Assembly: GCA_958299035.1 (NCBI GenBank)
Contig: CATQJL010000001.1
Coordinates: forward strand, 50,470,461 to 50,534,460
Direction of reading: 5' to 3'
DNA from: Cylicocyclus nassatus
Lineage: Eukaryota; Nematoda; Chromadorea; Rhabditida; Strongylidae
Length of the DNA: 64,000 bases
Shown here: positions 23,963 to 35,500 of the stretch, piece by piece
How the letters are laid out: each line of letters starts with the position of its first letter
Numbering within the stretch: position 1 is the stretch's first letter
Position numbers and translations under genes: made by a program
Notes under the pieces: generated by a model
Told to the model about the DNA's origin: nothing
The model's input: the letters and a program-made list of their open reading frames with translations, nothing else
Database searches by the model: none

Positions 23963-24494
23963 TCAGAAAGCCTACAGTGTTGGCCCACATGGTTAGTGCT
24001 TGATGAAAAAGTAGCCAAGGCGCAGTCAAAGCAAGAGGAAAACGTTTTATTGCACTTTTTCTCGTTAGGGACCTAAAGTACGTACTCAAGAAGACCATCT
24101 CACATTGGCCATATTTCAAGAACAGCCTAATCACCTATTATGTTAGATATAGTTTAGTGAGCTTCCTATAATTCCAACTAAGACTTAATTTTAAAGGGAG
24201 TTATGACCCTATGAAGCTCCGTCAGCCATAACAGTCCAACTATTAATATCCTGCTTATCGTCACCACATGACGCCTCTTCAGTGGCTGAAATCTGCAGGT
24301 GCGGAGGATGCCCTTTGCAAACTTCGCACCCACCTCCAAATTTTTTCGAAAGGCTACTTACCAAGAATGTGTCGATTATGTCATGCTAATTTATTCGAAT
24401 TGATTAAATGTTCTCGCATTTCGCTAAGGAGAATATCTAAACTCGTTGACTTCTACATTTTCTACATAATTTGAAGCTTTCCTTCATTGTTCAG

Positions 24495-24644
24495 GAAGAA
24501 GCGATGGACACTAGTAAAATATGGATGCCAAAAAAGCGACATTTTCGCGACACGGAAGAGTGGCGCAAGAAAAAAACTCGTGTACTCAACAAGATGAGAG
24601 CGCTTTCACGAATCAATCTGCTGCTGGTGTTATCCAAGATGTCG
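24495..24644 (+). CDS. Candidate exon upstream of the reverse-transcriptase element
   Basis: Between a TTCATTGTTCAG acceptor and a GTATGTG donor lie exactly 50 in-frame codons, strongly basic in the middle (MPKKRHF, WRKKKTR) and hydrophobic at the end. An upstream frame at 24268-24474 may hold an earlier exon. The donor at 24645 lies 83 bp before the left end of the 5.6-kb element, so that element appears to have landed in this gene's intron. No following exon was recognised beyond 30350. Confidence 0.4.
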
Positions 24645-24727
24645 GTATGTGAAGTTCTTTGCATTGGCAATTCTTTGCGTGGTTTTTGTTTTGAAATGAG
24701 GACACAGACCAATCAATTAGGTTTGAG

Positions 24728-26509
24728 TACAATACCACCCGTAATTTGTGAAAAAAAATGGCGGCGGCACTTAACTTACGCGGCGCCGCCGAAGTTAGGT
24801 GACTTTTGCCGCGTCGCGCGGCAAAAGTCGGCGGAAAAGCGGCCAAAGTCACCTAACTTTGTCGCGCAACGCCTAACTTTTTATAAAAAAAGACCTTATC
24901 TTGATTCAAAATTTATGAATTCTATATATAAGAGTACCATTCAACTCAGCTCGGCGAGGCGCATCTTCCAGTATACGGATGTGCCTAGTTGTGGGATATA
25001 AGTTTCTTTCCTGGAATTTTAGTGTAAATGGACCATTCAGTGTGCTTATTCCAGAGGATACGTACACATTCTATTGAGCACAGCAGAAATAGGGCAGGTA
25101 TAGTTTAAGAGCTCATTCTGCATAGATATATGTGAAACTGTGCAGCTCATTCTGCATGGATGTGCGTGAAAGTGGGCTTTTCTCGGCGAAGTATGACGGG
25201 TCCCAAAATGCAGGAAGACAAAGGGAAATGGTTGGAAATCGCATGAGAAGCACATATCGCGGAATGCCGCGCGTGCTGTGCAATGTACAATACCACTCAC
25301 AGAACGGGAATTTCGCGAAATTCCAGAAATTTCGCGATTCCGGATTATCGCAAATTATGCAGCGCCATAACTTCCTTCGGAATTAATATATTCTAAATTC
25401 GAAAGCAGCACTGTGTTCATCTCGTCAAGGCGAATCTTTCTACATACGTCATGTCATCTATATCTTGTTTTCAGTTTTCTCAAATTGTTCTGAGGAGGTC
25501 CCTTTGCAAGTATGTAACGCAGCGCCTATCCAACTTGAAAGCTTCCAGTAAGCACCATTCGATAGTGCTCTTCTTGTGCATTATAGTGCGCTAGTAAGCT
25601 GCCGCAGACTTCTTTTCAAAAGAGAAAAAAGCGTTGGTAAATTCTGGAAAAATCACTCGTTTCCAGATTCTACTCGCCGTAACTTTCTTTGGAGTGGATA
25701 TTTTCTGAATCCGAAAAATGCATTGTGCTCAGCTCATCAAGGCAAATCTTTCGGTATGCAGAATGTCTTTGATATCTCGATTTCAGTATTCTCAAAACTT
25801 TCTGCGGACGTCTCTTCGCAAAGGTGTGAAGCAGCGCGTATTGCCCCCAGTACATTCAGAAAGAAATTTTCGATAGTACTTCTTTTGTAGATTATGGAGC
25901 GCTAGAAAGTAGCCGCACACTCCTTTTCAAAGGAGTTAGAAGGGCTGGTGAATTCTGGAAAAATCATGTCCTTCTAAATTTTTCTCAACGTAACTCTAAA
26001 ATATGAAGCTCTCTTGCTAAGCAGATGTGATTTTCGTAACCAGCAGGTCGGATAACCCTTAAGTGCAAGTTTTCCAAGATGCTCAAGTAATTTCATTTTT
26101 TCTCGTTTTACGCTCTGAAGCTCGCCGGTGGATTTTGGTCAAAATGTCGATGATCTCGAATTGACAGGAAACTTCGCTTACAGAGGTTTTCGAACACGCT
26201 CTTTACGAAAATCGTGGTCTTTGAGGATTACAGGGTCTTTTTGGTGAGATACGGTGAGGTGACTGTAACTGCATCACGAAAGTGCGTAAATTGGCCCGCA
26301 CTTCTCGCGTATCTGTCAGCAACCTTGCCTGCTTGCTTTTCTCAGTCAAAGTTACTAGGAACTGCGCTACCGAATGGTGCATGAATCAGGCTCCAGTCTG
26401 TAAAAATCACCGAGTTACGAGCCTATGAAAACACGTCCTCATGAATTTTGCCCAAAATCTAAAGATCGCAAATCTCGTCGAAATTCCACCGTGAGCGCTT
26501 GTATGACAC
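24728..26509 (+). repeat. Left terminal inverted repeat, 1,782 bp
   Basis: The arm starts with GC-rich subterminal hairpins, then a doubled AGCTCATTCTGCAT module (25110-25170), a 32-bp stretch GGCGAAGTATGACGGGTCCC (ending 25204) that equals the end of the foldback element at 57823-58192, and then degenerate ~310-bp tandem units starting near 25367, 25677 and 25985 (compare ATAACTTCCTTCGGA and GTAACTTTCTTTGGA). Tandem units inside long inverted arms are typical of foldback elements. Open frames occur identically in the other arm and are not taken as genes. Confidence 0.9.
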
Positions 26510-26745
26510 GCTGATCAAAATCTTTCGCGTCCTTAATGGATCTTATTGTGTTAGATTTAGTAGTTTGAGTTCTAGCCACTGAAATAGCTCTGATATTCAA
26601 CTGAGCAGCTGAAGCATATGCAAGTACCACATTCAAGACAGTGGGAGTTTTTGGGCGAAGCGAACACATAAACACATAACACATAAACACATACATACAT
26701 AAATTTAGAGCTAACTCTACAAACAAGGAACACTTAATACACAGC

Positions 26746-28212
26746 ATGAACCGTTACTTTAAGAACAAGATTACACCGAAATTGTATAATATGTATAACA
26801 TGAAAGAAATTGAAGACGACCAATACGATAAAAAAGCCTTAGAGCAATTACACAAACATTTTGTAATAACCCCAGTGGATAAAGCTAGTTCTAATTTTAG
26901 TTTTACCTGCAAAAAATTCTATATAAAAATGATGAAGAAAGAAATGGAACAAGCTAATAATGAAGGTAGCACCTACGAAAGCACTAACTTTACAATTGAA
27001 GATATCCGAATGAAGCATGTAAGAATACTTAACAGTCTGAATATTAAACCTGAGGAAAGATTCCTCGAAATACCTAGAATTTATGGTATACCAAAGATGC
27101 ATAAGAATCCAATCAAATTCAGATACATAACAGGAGCAAGAAAAAGTACACTGAAACCTCTTACAAATATTTTGCAGCTCATACTTGCACATATAAGAAA
27201 ACATTTTGCTAATTATTGTAAGGTTATAAGACAGAGAACACAAATTAATTACTTCTGGGCGGTGGAAAATAGTACCCAGATAATAAGGGACTTAGCAACA
27301 GCTAAGGGAAACTTGAACATTTATTCTGCGGATTTCTCAAGTCTTTTTACTAGTCTACCACATAACGTGGTAAAGTCTAATCTCAAGAAACTTTTAACCC
27401 AGTGTATGAGAGGCTTTAAGTATATCAGAGTATGTAATAGAAACGTATCTTATGTCAATACGGTTACACTACACGGAAAATATTTTCAACTGGAGGATGT
27501 ACTCTACATGATAGACTCCCTGCTAGACTCTAGTTACTTGAGTTTTGGAGGAGTTGTTTACCGACAAATTAAGGGTATACCACAAGGTGCTTCTTGTAGC
27601 CCACAAATGGCCGACCTAACATTGACATATATGGAATATGAATTTATGAAAAGGCTGGCAATTACATCAAACAATTTGAGATTCTCTTTTAAGTATACTT
27701 ATAGATACATTGATGATATACTCCACGTATCTACAAATGAACAAGAATTTGAAAGAATTATTAAAGACATATATCATGATACACTTGAGATAGAAAAGAC
27801 CAACAATAATTGCAAAATCACTAATTTCTTAGATTTACACATAAACACTTTTGACAATTTAGTAAAATTTAGTCTTTATAATAAAACAGACAGCTATAAT
27901 TTCAAAGTTATTAGATATCCTCATTGGAACTCCAACATACCTAGGTACATACTAATAAATACATTATCATCTGAGATGCTTAGAATATACAGAAACTGCT
28001 CTAGTTACTCGGACTTCAAAGATAGAATAATTGAGTTGGGTAGAACATCTTTTGATAATGGATGGGAGTGTGGGTACTTTATGAACATACTATGTCGGGC
28101 TATGATAGATAGACCTTTTATTTTACGCAAATACGGGTTTGTAACGGCGATACATCTTCCTCTGATGCACGAGCTACGTGCAGTGTGGACTAGTGCTAAC
28201 GCGCCAGGATGA
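26746..28212 (+). CDS. Reverse transcriptase, Penelope-like affinity, intact
   Basis: This is an RNA-dependent DNA polymerase of 488 aa. Motifs in order: VDKA (44-47), a YGIPKMHK block (113-120) and the PLTN region near 138 that precede the palm, as in Penelope-like RTs; motif A YSADFSSLF (193-201) with catalytic D196; motif B GIPQGASCSP (277-286); motif C YIDD (321-324) with D323 and D324; then NFLDLHI (360-366) and SNIPRYILIN (396-405), the post-palm segment. No protease, RNase H, integrase or GIY-YIG endonuclease is visible. The ATG at 26746 is used, but the frame is open ~66 bases further upstream, so a spliced 5' extension is possible. It lies alone in the core of the inverted-repeat element and is more AT-rich than the surroundings. 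The RT call is firm; the class is inferred from motif style. Confidence 0.9.
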   Translation: MNRYFKNKITPKLYNMYNMKEIEDDQYDKKALEQLHKHFVITPVDKASSNFSFTCKKFYIKMMKKEMEQANNEGSTYESTNFTIEDIRMKHVRILNSLNIKPEERFLEIPRIYGIPKMHKNPIKFRYITGARKSTLKPLTNILQLILAHIRKHFANYCKVIRQRTQINYFWAVENSTQIIRDLATAKGNLNIYSADFSSLFTSLPHNVVKSNLKKLLTQCMRGFKYIRVCNRNVSYVNTVTLHGKYFQLEDVLYMIDSLLDSSYLSFGGVVYRQIKGIPQGASCSPQMADLTLTYMEYEFMKRLAITSNNLRFSFKYTYRYIDDILHVSTNEQEFERIIKDIYHDTLEIEKTNNNCKITNFLDLHINTFDNLVKFSLYNKTDSYNFKVIRYPHWNSNIPRYILINTLSSEMLRIYRNCSSYSDFKDRIIELGRTSFDNGWECGYFMNILCRAMIDRPFILRKYGFVTAIHLPLMHELRAVWTSANAPG

Positions 28213-28395
28213 CACTGTAAGATGAATTCAAATTCGACCTCATACACAACACAACATTAGTCTCAAGTCTCATTTGCCTGAGCGTGCCTGATTACTTTCC
28301 CAACTTCTACTTCTACTTCTAATATTTTTTGACTTTTGACAACATAGGTATTCAAAAAGTATTAGCGAATTTTACGTCTTTTGAAGCTTTCTTGT

Positions 28396-28465
28396 GAACT
28401 ACTGATGAGGGCCGACAAGAAAGCTACACATCCGGTATAGTTCTAAGGCCCGAAACCGGTTGTGT
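28396..28465 (+). ncRNA. Hammerhead-like ribozyme motif (candidate)
   Basis: About 185 bases after the RT stop, CTGATGAG (28402-28409) and CGAAAC (28451-28456) carry the two conserved hammerhead core strings, joined by GGGCC (28409-28413) and GGCCC (28447-28451) as a stem II with an unusually long 33-base loop. Further complementary pairs cross this stem: GAACTA/TAGTTC (28396/28438) and ACACATCCGG/CCGGTTGTGT (28426/28456, one mismatch). Penelope-like elements are known to carry hammerhead ribozymes in their terminal regions. Stem III plus cleavage site do not fit the standard layout, so activity is unproven. Confidence 0.4.
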
Positions 28466-28567
28466 GTAAACGCATATACATATATTTCTAAGTTTGTATC
28501 TTGTCTTCTAGCTCAACTAGTACTTAGATATAATAACTTCCTTTGTTTCACAATATCCGCAATGCGA

Positions 28568-30349
28568 GTGTCATACAAGCGCTCACGGTGGAATTTCGAC
28601 GAGATTTGCGATCTTTAGATTTTGGGCAAAATTCATGAGGACGTGTTTTCATAGGCTCGTAACTCGGTGATTTTTACAGACTGGAGCCTGATTCATGCAC
28701 TATTCGGTAGCGCAGTTCCTAGTAACTTTGACTGAGAAAAGCAAGCAGGCAAGGTTGCTGACAGATACGCGAGAAGTGCGGGCCAATTTACGCACTTTCG
28801 TGATGCAGTTACAGTCACCTCACCGTATCTCACCAAAAAGACCCTGTAATCCTCAAAGACCACGATTTTCGTAAAGAGCGTGTTCGAAAACCTCTGTAAG
28901 CGAAGTTTCCTGTCAATTCGAGATCATCGACATTTTGACCAAAATCCACCGGCGAGCTTCAGAGCGTAAAACGAGAAAAAATGAAATTACTTGAGCATCT
29001 TGGAAAACTTGCACTTAAGGGTTATCCGACCTGCTGGTTACGAAAATCACATCTGCTTAGCAAGAGAGCTTCATATTTTAGAGTTACGTTGAGAAAAATT
29101 TAGAAGGACATGATTTTTCCAGAATTCACCAGCCCTTCTAACTCCTTTGAAAAGGAGTGTGCGGCTACTTTCTAGCGCTCCATAATCTACAAAAGAAGTA
29201 CTATCGAAAATTTCTTTCTGAATGTACTGGGGGCAATACGCGCTGCTTCACACCTTTGCGAAGAGACGTCCGCAGAAAGTTTTGAGAATACTGAAATCGA
29301 GATATCAAAGACATTCTGCATACCGAAAGATTTGCCTTGATGAGCTGAGCACAATGCATTTTTCGGATTCAGAAAATATCCACTCCAAAGAAAGTTACGG
29401 CGAGTAGAATCTGGAAACGAGTGATTTTTCCAGAATTTACCAACGCTTTTTTCTCTTTTGAAAAGAAGTCTGCGGCAGCTTACTAGCGCACTATAATGCA
29501 CAAGAAGAGCACTATCGAATGGTGCTTACTGGAAGCTTTCAAGTTGGATAGGCGCTGCGTTACATACTTGCAAAGGGACCTCCTCAGAACAATTTGAGAA
29601 AACTGAAAACAAGATATAGATGACATGACGTATGTAGAAAGATTCGCCTTGACGAGATGAACACAGTGCTGCTTTCGAATTTAGAATATATTAATTCCGA
29701 AGGAAGTTATGGCGCTGCATAATTTGCGATAATCCGGAATCGCGAAATTTCTGGAATTTCGCGAAATTCCCGTTCTGTGAGTGGTATTGTACATTGCACA
29801 GCACGCGCGGCATTCCGCGATATGTGCTTCTCATGCGATTTCCAACCATTTCCCTTTGTCTTCCTGCATTTTGGGACCCGTCATACTTCGCCGAGAAAAG
29901 CCCACTTTCACGCACATCCATGCAGAATGAGCTGCACAGTTTCACATATATCTATGCAGAATGAGCTCTTAAACTATACCTGCCCTATTTCTGCTGTGCT
30001 CAATAGAATGTGTACGTATCCTCTGGAATAAGCACACTGAATGGTCCATTTACACTAAAATTCCAGGAAAGAAACTTATATCCCACAACTAGGCACATCC
30101 GTATACTGGAAGATGCGCCTCGCCGAGCTGAGTTGAATGGTACTCTTATATATAGAATTCATAAATTTTGAATCAAGATAAGGTCTTTTTTTATAAAAAG
30201 TTAGGCGTTGCGCGACAAAGTTAGGTGACTTTGGCCGCTTTTCCGCCGACTTTTGCCGCGCGACGCGGCAAAAGTCACCTAACTTCGGCGGCGCCGCGTA
30301 AGTTAAGTGCCGCCGCCATTTTTTTTCACAAATTACGGGTGGTATTGTA
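28568..30349 (-). repeat. Right terminal inverted repeat, 1,782 bp
   Basis: Reverse complement of the left arm with no gap seen and one noted mismatch at 28701. The inner boundary is sharp: GTGTCATAC at 28568-28576 matches 26501-26509, and the sequences part immediately afterwards. Confidence 0.9.
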
Positions 30350-31279
30350 GTACCGCCTCCACCGCTCGAATAAGTTTTGTAAAGAGAAGGTTTGTTATTT
30401 TGAACAACGGAAAATTTTTATTTATGATTAGAAAGTAACATGAATTGTACGACACACATCAGGGAAATTGAGAAACATGTTTGCAGCTTTTGAACATAAG
30501 GTTTTATAGTAACCTGGAAGCTCTACACGGGCAATCATCTGTTTTTGAGGGGTACTATTCAAAGTTTGCACACTTAGAATAGATTCCTTTGCGCGGTAGT
30601 CGCATCAATCAGCAGATATCTACAACTTATCCTCTACAGAGTTATTGGAACTTCTGTTGAAGATTGCACATGACTGATCATGAAAGCCGCTTGGCATGTG
30701 TGCGTTCGCCTTTATTTCCTCTCATAAATGTGCTTTCAAGATGAGAGTCAGCTTTGGCTTTGAATCTCAGCTAACTTGACGTGCAAAATATCTTCTATGC
30801 ATTCCTTCAACGATAGGACAGATCACTTTCAACATATATCGAAAAGTAACTTTGCCTAGTACCTATCTGATACAGTGAACGTCAGCTTGTATGTCACGTC
30901 TGAAAACTTAGGAATGAAATTTGGGACCCCTATTGCAGGCCAACTTAGCGCTGTTTCCACATCTGGACCGATTTATGAGTCTTTACTAAATTTCGAAGCA
31001 CTATTAAAAACATTCCAAGCGAAGACAACAAAAAGCGGACCGGAAATATAAATATTTTGTGGTATGAATTAAAATAAAAAAGGAACGTTCATAGAAGTCG
31101 GCCTGAGAAAACAACCCAAAAAAGCGCAGCATCCGACTTAAAAATGAAATCAAATTTGATAGAATTTGCTTTAATTGCGTATGAATGAGTCATTGTCACT
31201 TATTTTCGGACATTACTTTTTTTATAAGACTTAACTATCACTTGCCGATTCCATCAGAGAGTAACTATTGTAGTTGCAA
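30350..31279. other. Non-coding stretch
   Basis: Flank of the reverse-transcriptase element; no exon continuing the gene at 24495 was identified here. Confidence 0.3.
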
Positions 31280-31515
31280 TTACGCACGGATAGACTTTTG
31301 AAGGAAATCTTCTGGTACATTTTGAATATGTGACCCAACTGTGATCCGTGCTTTAATGTCGATGTTCTTGCGCAATTGGTTCATTCCTTGCGTCTTGGTT
31401 ATTTTTGTTCCTCCGGTGCACATCGCTTGACATTGAAGCACAGTTCGTGATTGGGGTGGAACGTACTCAGCCTTGCCGTTTTGCGGCTTCTTGTCAGGGC
31501 TTTCTTCACTATCCG
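31280..31515 (-). CDS. Candidate last exon of an unknown gene
   Basis: On the minus strand a pyrimidine-rich acceptor (TTCCACCTCCCCAG) opens at 31515 and the frame runs 78 codons to TAA at 31280. Composition is coding-like: an acidic/basic start (DSEESPDKKPQNGK), two cysteines in LQCQAMC, then RITVGSHIQNVPEDFL. No domain is recognised. Upstream exons would lie beyond 31600, where a mariner relic sits on the opposite strand, presumably in an intron. Confidence 0.4.
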
Positions 31516-31989
31516 CTGGGGAGGTGGAAGCGATCAGAATGACCGACCATTGCGCGGGCAGTGATTGAAGTCCTTACTCATACTCCTTAGCATTAAAACT
31601 CCAGTGACTTCACATTTTTAGCCGCTCACAACTTTTACCATATTAAGGCATCGCACATGTGAAAGGTAGATTTGACATCAGCTTATCAAGACACATTTAA
31701 TGGTATGCGGTTCATTCCAATTCGCCACCTTAAGTTGGGATCGTTCCCTTGTTAGCAGAAAATAAATTGTATCATCTTTAGTTTCTGTCAGTCAGCGCAT
31801 GTTGGCCACCCATAGCTGGCTCAGAGATTTGCGTTTTGTGAGGCAGACTATCATCCATCTGTCGACTCCGCTGGCATTGCTATTCCTCTTGCATCACACC
31901 TGTGCATTGATGTGATATCACGATATCAACGGCCTTCCTGTGGAGGAACAGGAAGCGTCAATGTGTATTCTAGTAGCTCTTGAAGATTA

Positions 31990-32560
31990 TTAGCATGCTT
32001 GCGGTATTCCACACTACAGCCTTAAAATTAATAAAAAGGTCCAGGTCAAAAAACTTGACAAATGGAGACCCCTTATGAGCTATTGCAGTCACAGGGTAAA
32101 ACGCTTCTCGAAAAATGCTCTTCGCTGCCTTAGCGCAATGGTTACCTTTTTCAAATAGATTGCACTTGCGTTGAAAATTGATTACGACTAGGACGAGGCC
32201 ATCGCAGTAGTCGGATGTGGACGAGCACCAAGATTTGGCCACATTTGCAGTCACGAACTCAGTCTGGTACAGTGCCGGCCTTGAGTGTCGCGATTTCTTG
32301 AGACTCACCTTTACTTACACCAGAGTCGTAAAATACCTAGAGACTGCATTTAAAGCTGAAAATTCAGCAACCTGCTCTAATAAATAAAAGGCATACTCTT
32401 CATTCGCGATCACGCAATACCTCATGTGGCGAAGGCGATCCACGAAAAAATACTGCAGCTCCATGTCAAGGTTCTACCACATCCTCCTTATTCTCAGGAT
32501 CTTTTCCATACTGGCTACTACCCTAGTACGAGTACGATGCACCTATTTCATTCTTTTCAA
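31990..32560 (+). pseudogene. Decayed mariner transposase
   Basis: Translated fragments in shifting frames follow the order of a mariner (DD34D) transposase: a KLDKWRP segment near 32040, a degraded region where the DEKW motif is expected (about 32180), then from 32410 DHAIPHVAK, corresponding to the HDNARPHVAK block with the second catalytic Asp, and LPHPPYSQDL near 32475-32505 with the third. Stop codons and frameshifts interrupt it and no start is left. It would have cut and pasted mariner DNA at TA sites; this copy cannot be functional. Confidence 0.65.
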
Positions 32561-35500
32561 ATAATTACCACAACCAGTGTGCCTCAAATGGTCGCTGTTC
32601 ATACAAGTCTATTAGGTGAAGAACGCAAGGTTGAAGTTCTTCGGTCGCAAAATTTTCCGGTGTGTTCAGACTGGTCCAGCTTAGGAATAAAAGGGTGTTT
32701 ATTGTATTCGAGGTAGAATACTTCTTCAGGTCTCCGAGTTATTCGTGAAAGGTCAGCGGTTCATCGAACAGCAAGACTTCGAGATTGCATTCGGAAGCTG
32801 GTCGATTCTTTGAATACCTACTCCTAAAGAAATAAAATAGAAGCGCTTAGGGGTACTTAGCAGAGATGTGTTGAATACAAAGGTGCTTGTTTTGAGTAAA
32901 GATCCAAATAGAAGATTCTTCAAAGTGGGTGCAAAAGCGAAAAAAACTTCTGGTTTGACCTATTGTTATGCTTCGGTCACAGCCGATGACCAGATGAGTG
33001 GACAGGAAGTTAGCAGCCTCGAGTTGTAGATCCTGGTAATATTTATACTTCAGTTTTTTTCAATCCTCGTAATAAGTGCTCTTCTGTAGCTTACAAGGAA
33101 ATGGACAGAAATAATCCTTGGATGTAGCATAAAACGCAGAATTATATCTGTCTTTCACACTGCTAAAAGCCTTTGTAGAAAAAATTCAGAGCAGTTTTAT
33201 GGCGAAGAAATTGTACATAAATTGCTAAATTGAGCACATCATTGCCCTTTTTGTTAATTTAATTTACGGGCTATATGAAGTAACTTAGCTGTCTGTTCTG
33301 GCCCAACATTCTGCCGAACTTGGCTCCGTACGCCCAAATTTGCACTTTGTGCGCACAATTTCTTAGCAATATGTAATAGCTGTTGGCGTCCACAAAAATA
33401 TTCAGCCGATAGGGGAAATAGATTTGGAATCAGCATTTTATGCTGCATCTAATGGTATACAACTCGTTTGGATTGGCCACTTCGACTTCTCACCATTTCC
33501 TTGTTAGGTAGAATCGAGTTTTGCGATACTGCTCGGACCTTTCTTGGCAACAGTATGGTAGCAATTGATCATAGTTATTTCCGTTTGGATTCCATTTTGA
33601 TTTGTCAATAGTCATTCCATTTCCGACAATCTTACAAACTGTTTCTATGTCTGCAAACGGATTGGTGATAGAGGCTTTGCAAATCTTGAAATTCTTGCTA
33701 CCGAGGTCTACTGTATCAGTGTGCGCCTACCAGTCGCGGAAAGAATCTGTTTGAAAATGCCGATAGAGAACAAATTAAGGCAATCAGTTCGAACTACTCT
33801 TCTTCTTGCTTCCTCTATACGAAACAGCTGCATCCAAGGTGTTTCAAAGATTCACAGTCAGACTCGATGAACGATCTGTTTGACGGCTCCGCACCCCCGC
33901 ATTAAACTGTGTGCGTGTTGGCTAACAAGCGAATCTCGAAAGCATTCGCGAATTTTTTTCTAAAGTGGTTTCGCTGAGTTAGACACATGAAGGATCTGAT
34001 TTTGCTTTCGGCCGCGCTCGATTTATCGCTTTCTTGCCATTTCCCATGATTAAGTCGCATTCGTCGCACGCAACAGATCTTCAGAGCTACGATTTGTCCG
34101 AGGTATATATCTACAAGATTACTGCAAGATTCTTATAATATTTCATCGAGTGAGTGCTTGAGTTATTCTGCTCTCACAAAACTATACTTTCTTCTTGAGA
34201 CGAAGAAGAAGTAAAGATTATATTTATGGGTGCGGATAAAAAAACTCTTACAAGTTTTTTTTCACAACTATTATGGCTTTGAAGAGTCAGACGCTCTTAT
34301 CTTGCATTTTAACGGCAAAAGGAGATTCGCAATACTCTGTCTTCAGACATGAAATAGAAACTATTTAAGTTGCGGAATTACCACCAGCCAAAGATCAAGC
34401 TCAGTTAGACATAATTTCAAGTGTACTAATCGCATAATATTTGCTCTACGGAACGGACTTGAGCGCATGCTGCGCATGTAACTCGCGAAGCGGTCGCTCT
34501 CCCTCTCTTGCAACTTCCTCGGTCAATGCCTACACTGTAAAGGGTCCCAAGCAAAGTTTGGCATGTTTGCTTTCACTAGAATCAGGAAACAACTGCAATT
34601 ACACTAGGGTAAAATTTGGGACATTTGAAGTGACAATCTCATGTCGGAAGGAAAGTTCAGGCTGGCAAAACTGCATATTATGTAATAATACCCGTTTGTC
34701 GACTCTTTTGCCACACAGATTTTTCCTATCAAACTTTCTTACTTAAAGCTCATTCGGCATACTCTTCGGAAGTTTCCTTTATGTACTTTCTAACGATGTT
34801 TCAGATATTGTCCTATGGTTAGTTTCATTTGTTACAACTTTACAAAATCTCAAACGCCTAACCAAAATGGTTAGCCTAACCATGCGAAACCAAAATTTTT
34901 GCATCCTCTTTCTCGTCCAGCGAATCCAGATGATCATACTCTTTTAGAAGGCTACTGTTTGATAGAAATTGCCTGCTCAACTGTGCTCACTCACGCTCAA
35001 TCATATTTTCGAACTTATTTAAATTGAGAAATTACCTCAAGGGATAGTCGCTAAAGCTTCTGTGATCCAAAAACTTGCGGAGAAATTCATCCATCAAAAC
35101 TTTGTTCAGATATGTAAATCCAAGAGTAGGACATATTGTTAACAACTCTTGCGTATTGAATGTTTAGTGTTTTAAAACTTTTGGGCCGACCATAAATAGG
35201 CACGGAAAATTGACAATTTCAAATTTTCTCCCTTCTTTTTCGCTGAACTTTATCGTTGAACTTCTTTCTAATCACTATTGGCTTGCAGCTGCAAAAGAAG
35301 CTGATTAATTACCATGCAGAAATTGAAGAGAGTTACGAATTGTCGGCGACTAGGTTTCAGTTTTTTTCGGTTTGATATCTCTCCAACTTCGGAGTCTTCA
35401 TTTTTAGAGAAATCGGGCGCTCTTTGATTCAGAGCTGCATAATAAGCTATGCATGTTTTAAGACATTGCTCTGAGGTGCATTTCCTCTCTCTAAATTTTC

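Larger units (their letters stand above)
24728..30349 (+). mobile_element. Composite foldback-type element carrying a reverse transcriptase
   Basis: The element is bounded by 1,782-bp terminal inverted repeats (24728-26509 and 28568-30349) that mirror base for base (coordinates sum to 55077) with no gap seen and one mismatch noted (26376/28701). Outer ends read TACAATACCACCCG and its complement. If the first T is taken as flank, AGT stands on both sides (24726-24728 and 30349-30351) as a candidate 3-bp target duplication. The 2,058-bp core holds an intact reverse transcriptase gene. Near-identical arms and an unbroken frame point to recent activity. Subterminal GC-rich hairpins (GACTTTTGCCGC and its complement) lie within the first 150 bp. 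The arrangement fits neither an ordinary LTR element nor a typical Penelope element; nesting of a retroelement in a foldback element is the main alternative. Confidence 0.85.

Noticed and set aside
25046..25890. Frames of 84-104 codons inside the left arm of the RT element
   Set aside because: The same frames occur in the right arm by symmetry, show no domain and run through tandem units.
26439..26747. 102-codon minus-strand frame across the inner end of the left arm
   Set aside because: It has a hydrophobic start by chance from CATA-type repeats, and crosses the arm/core junction; no other support.
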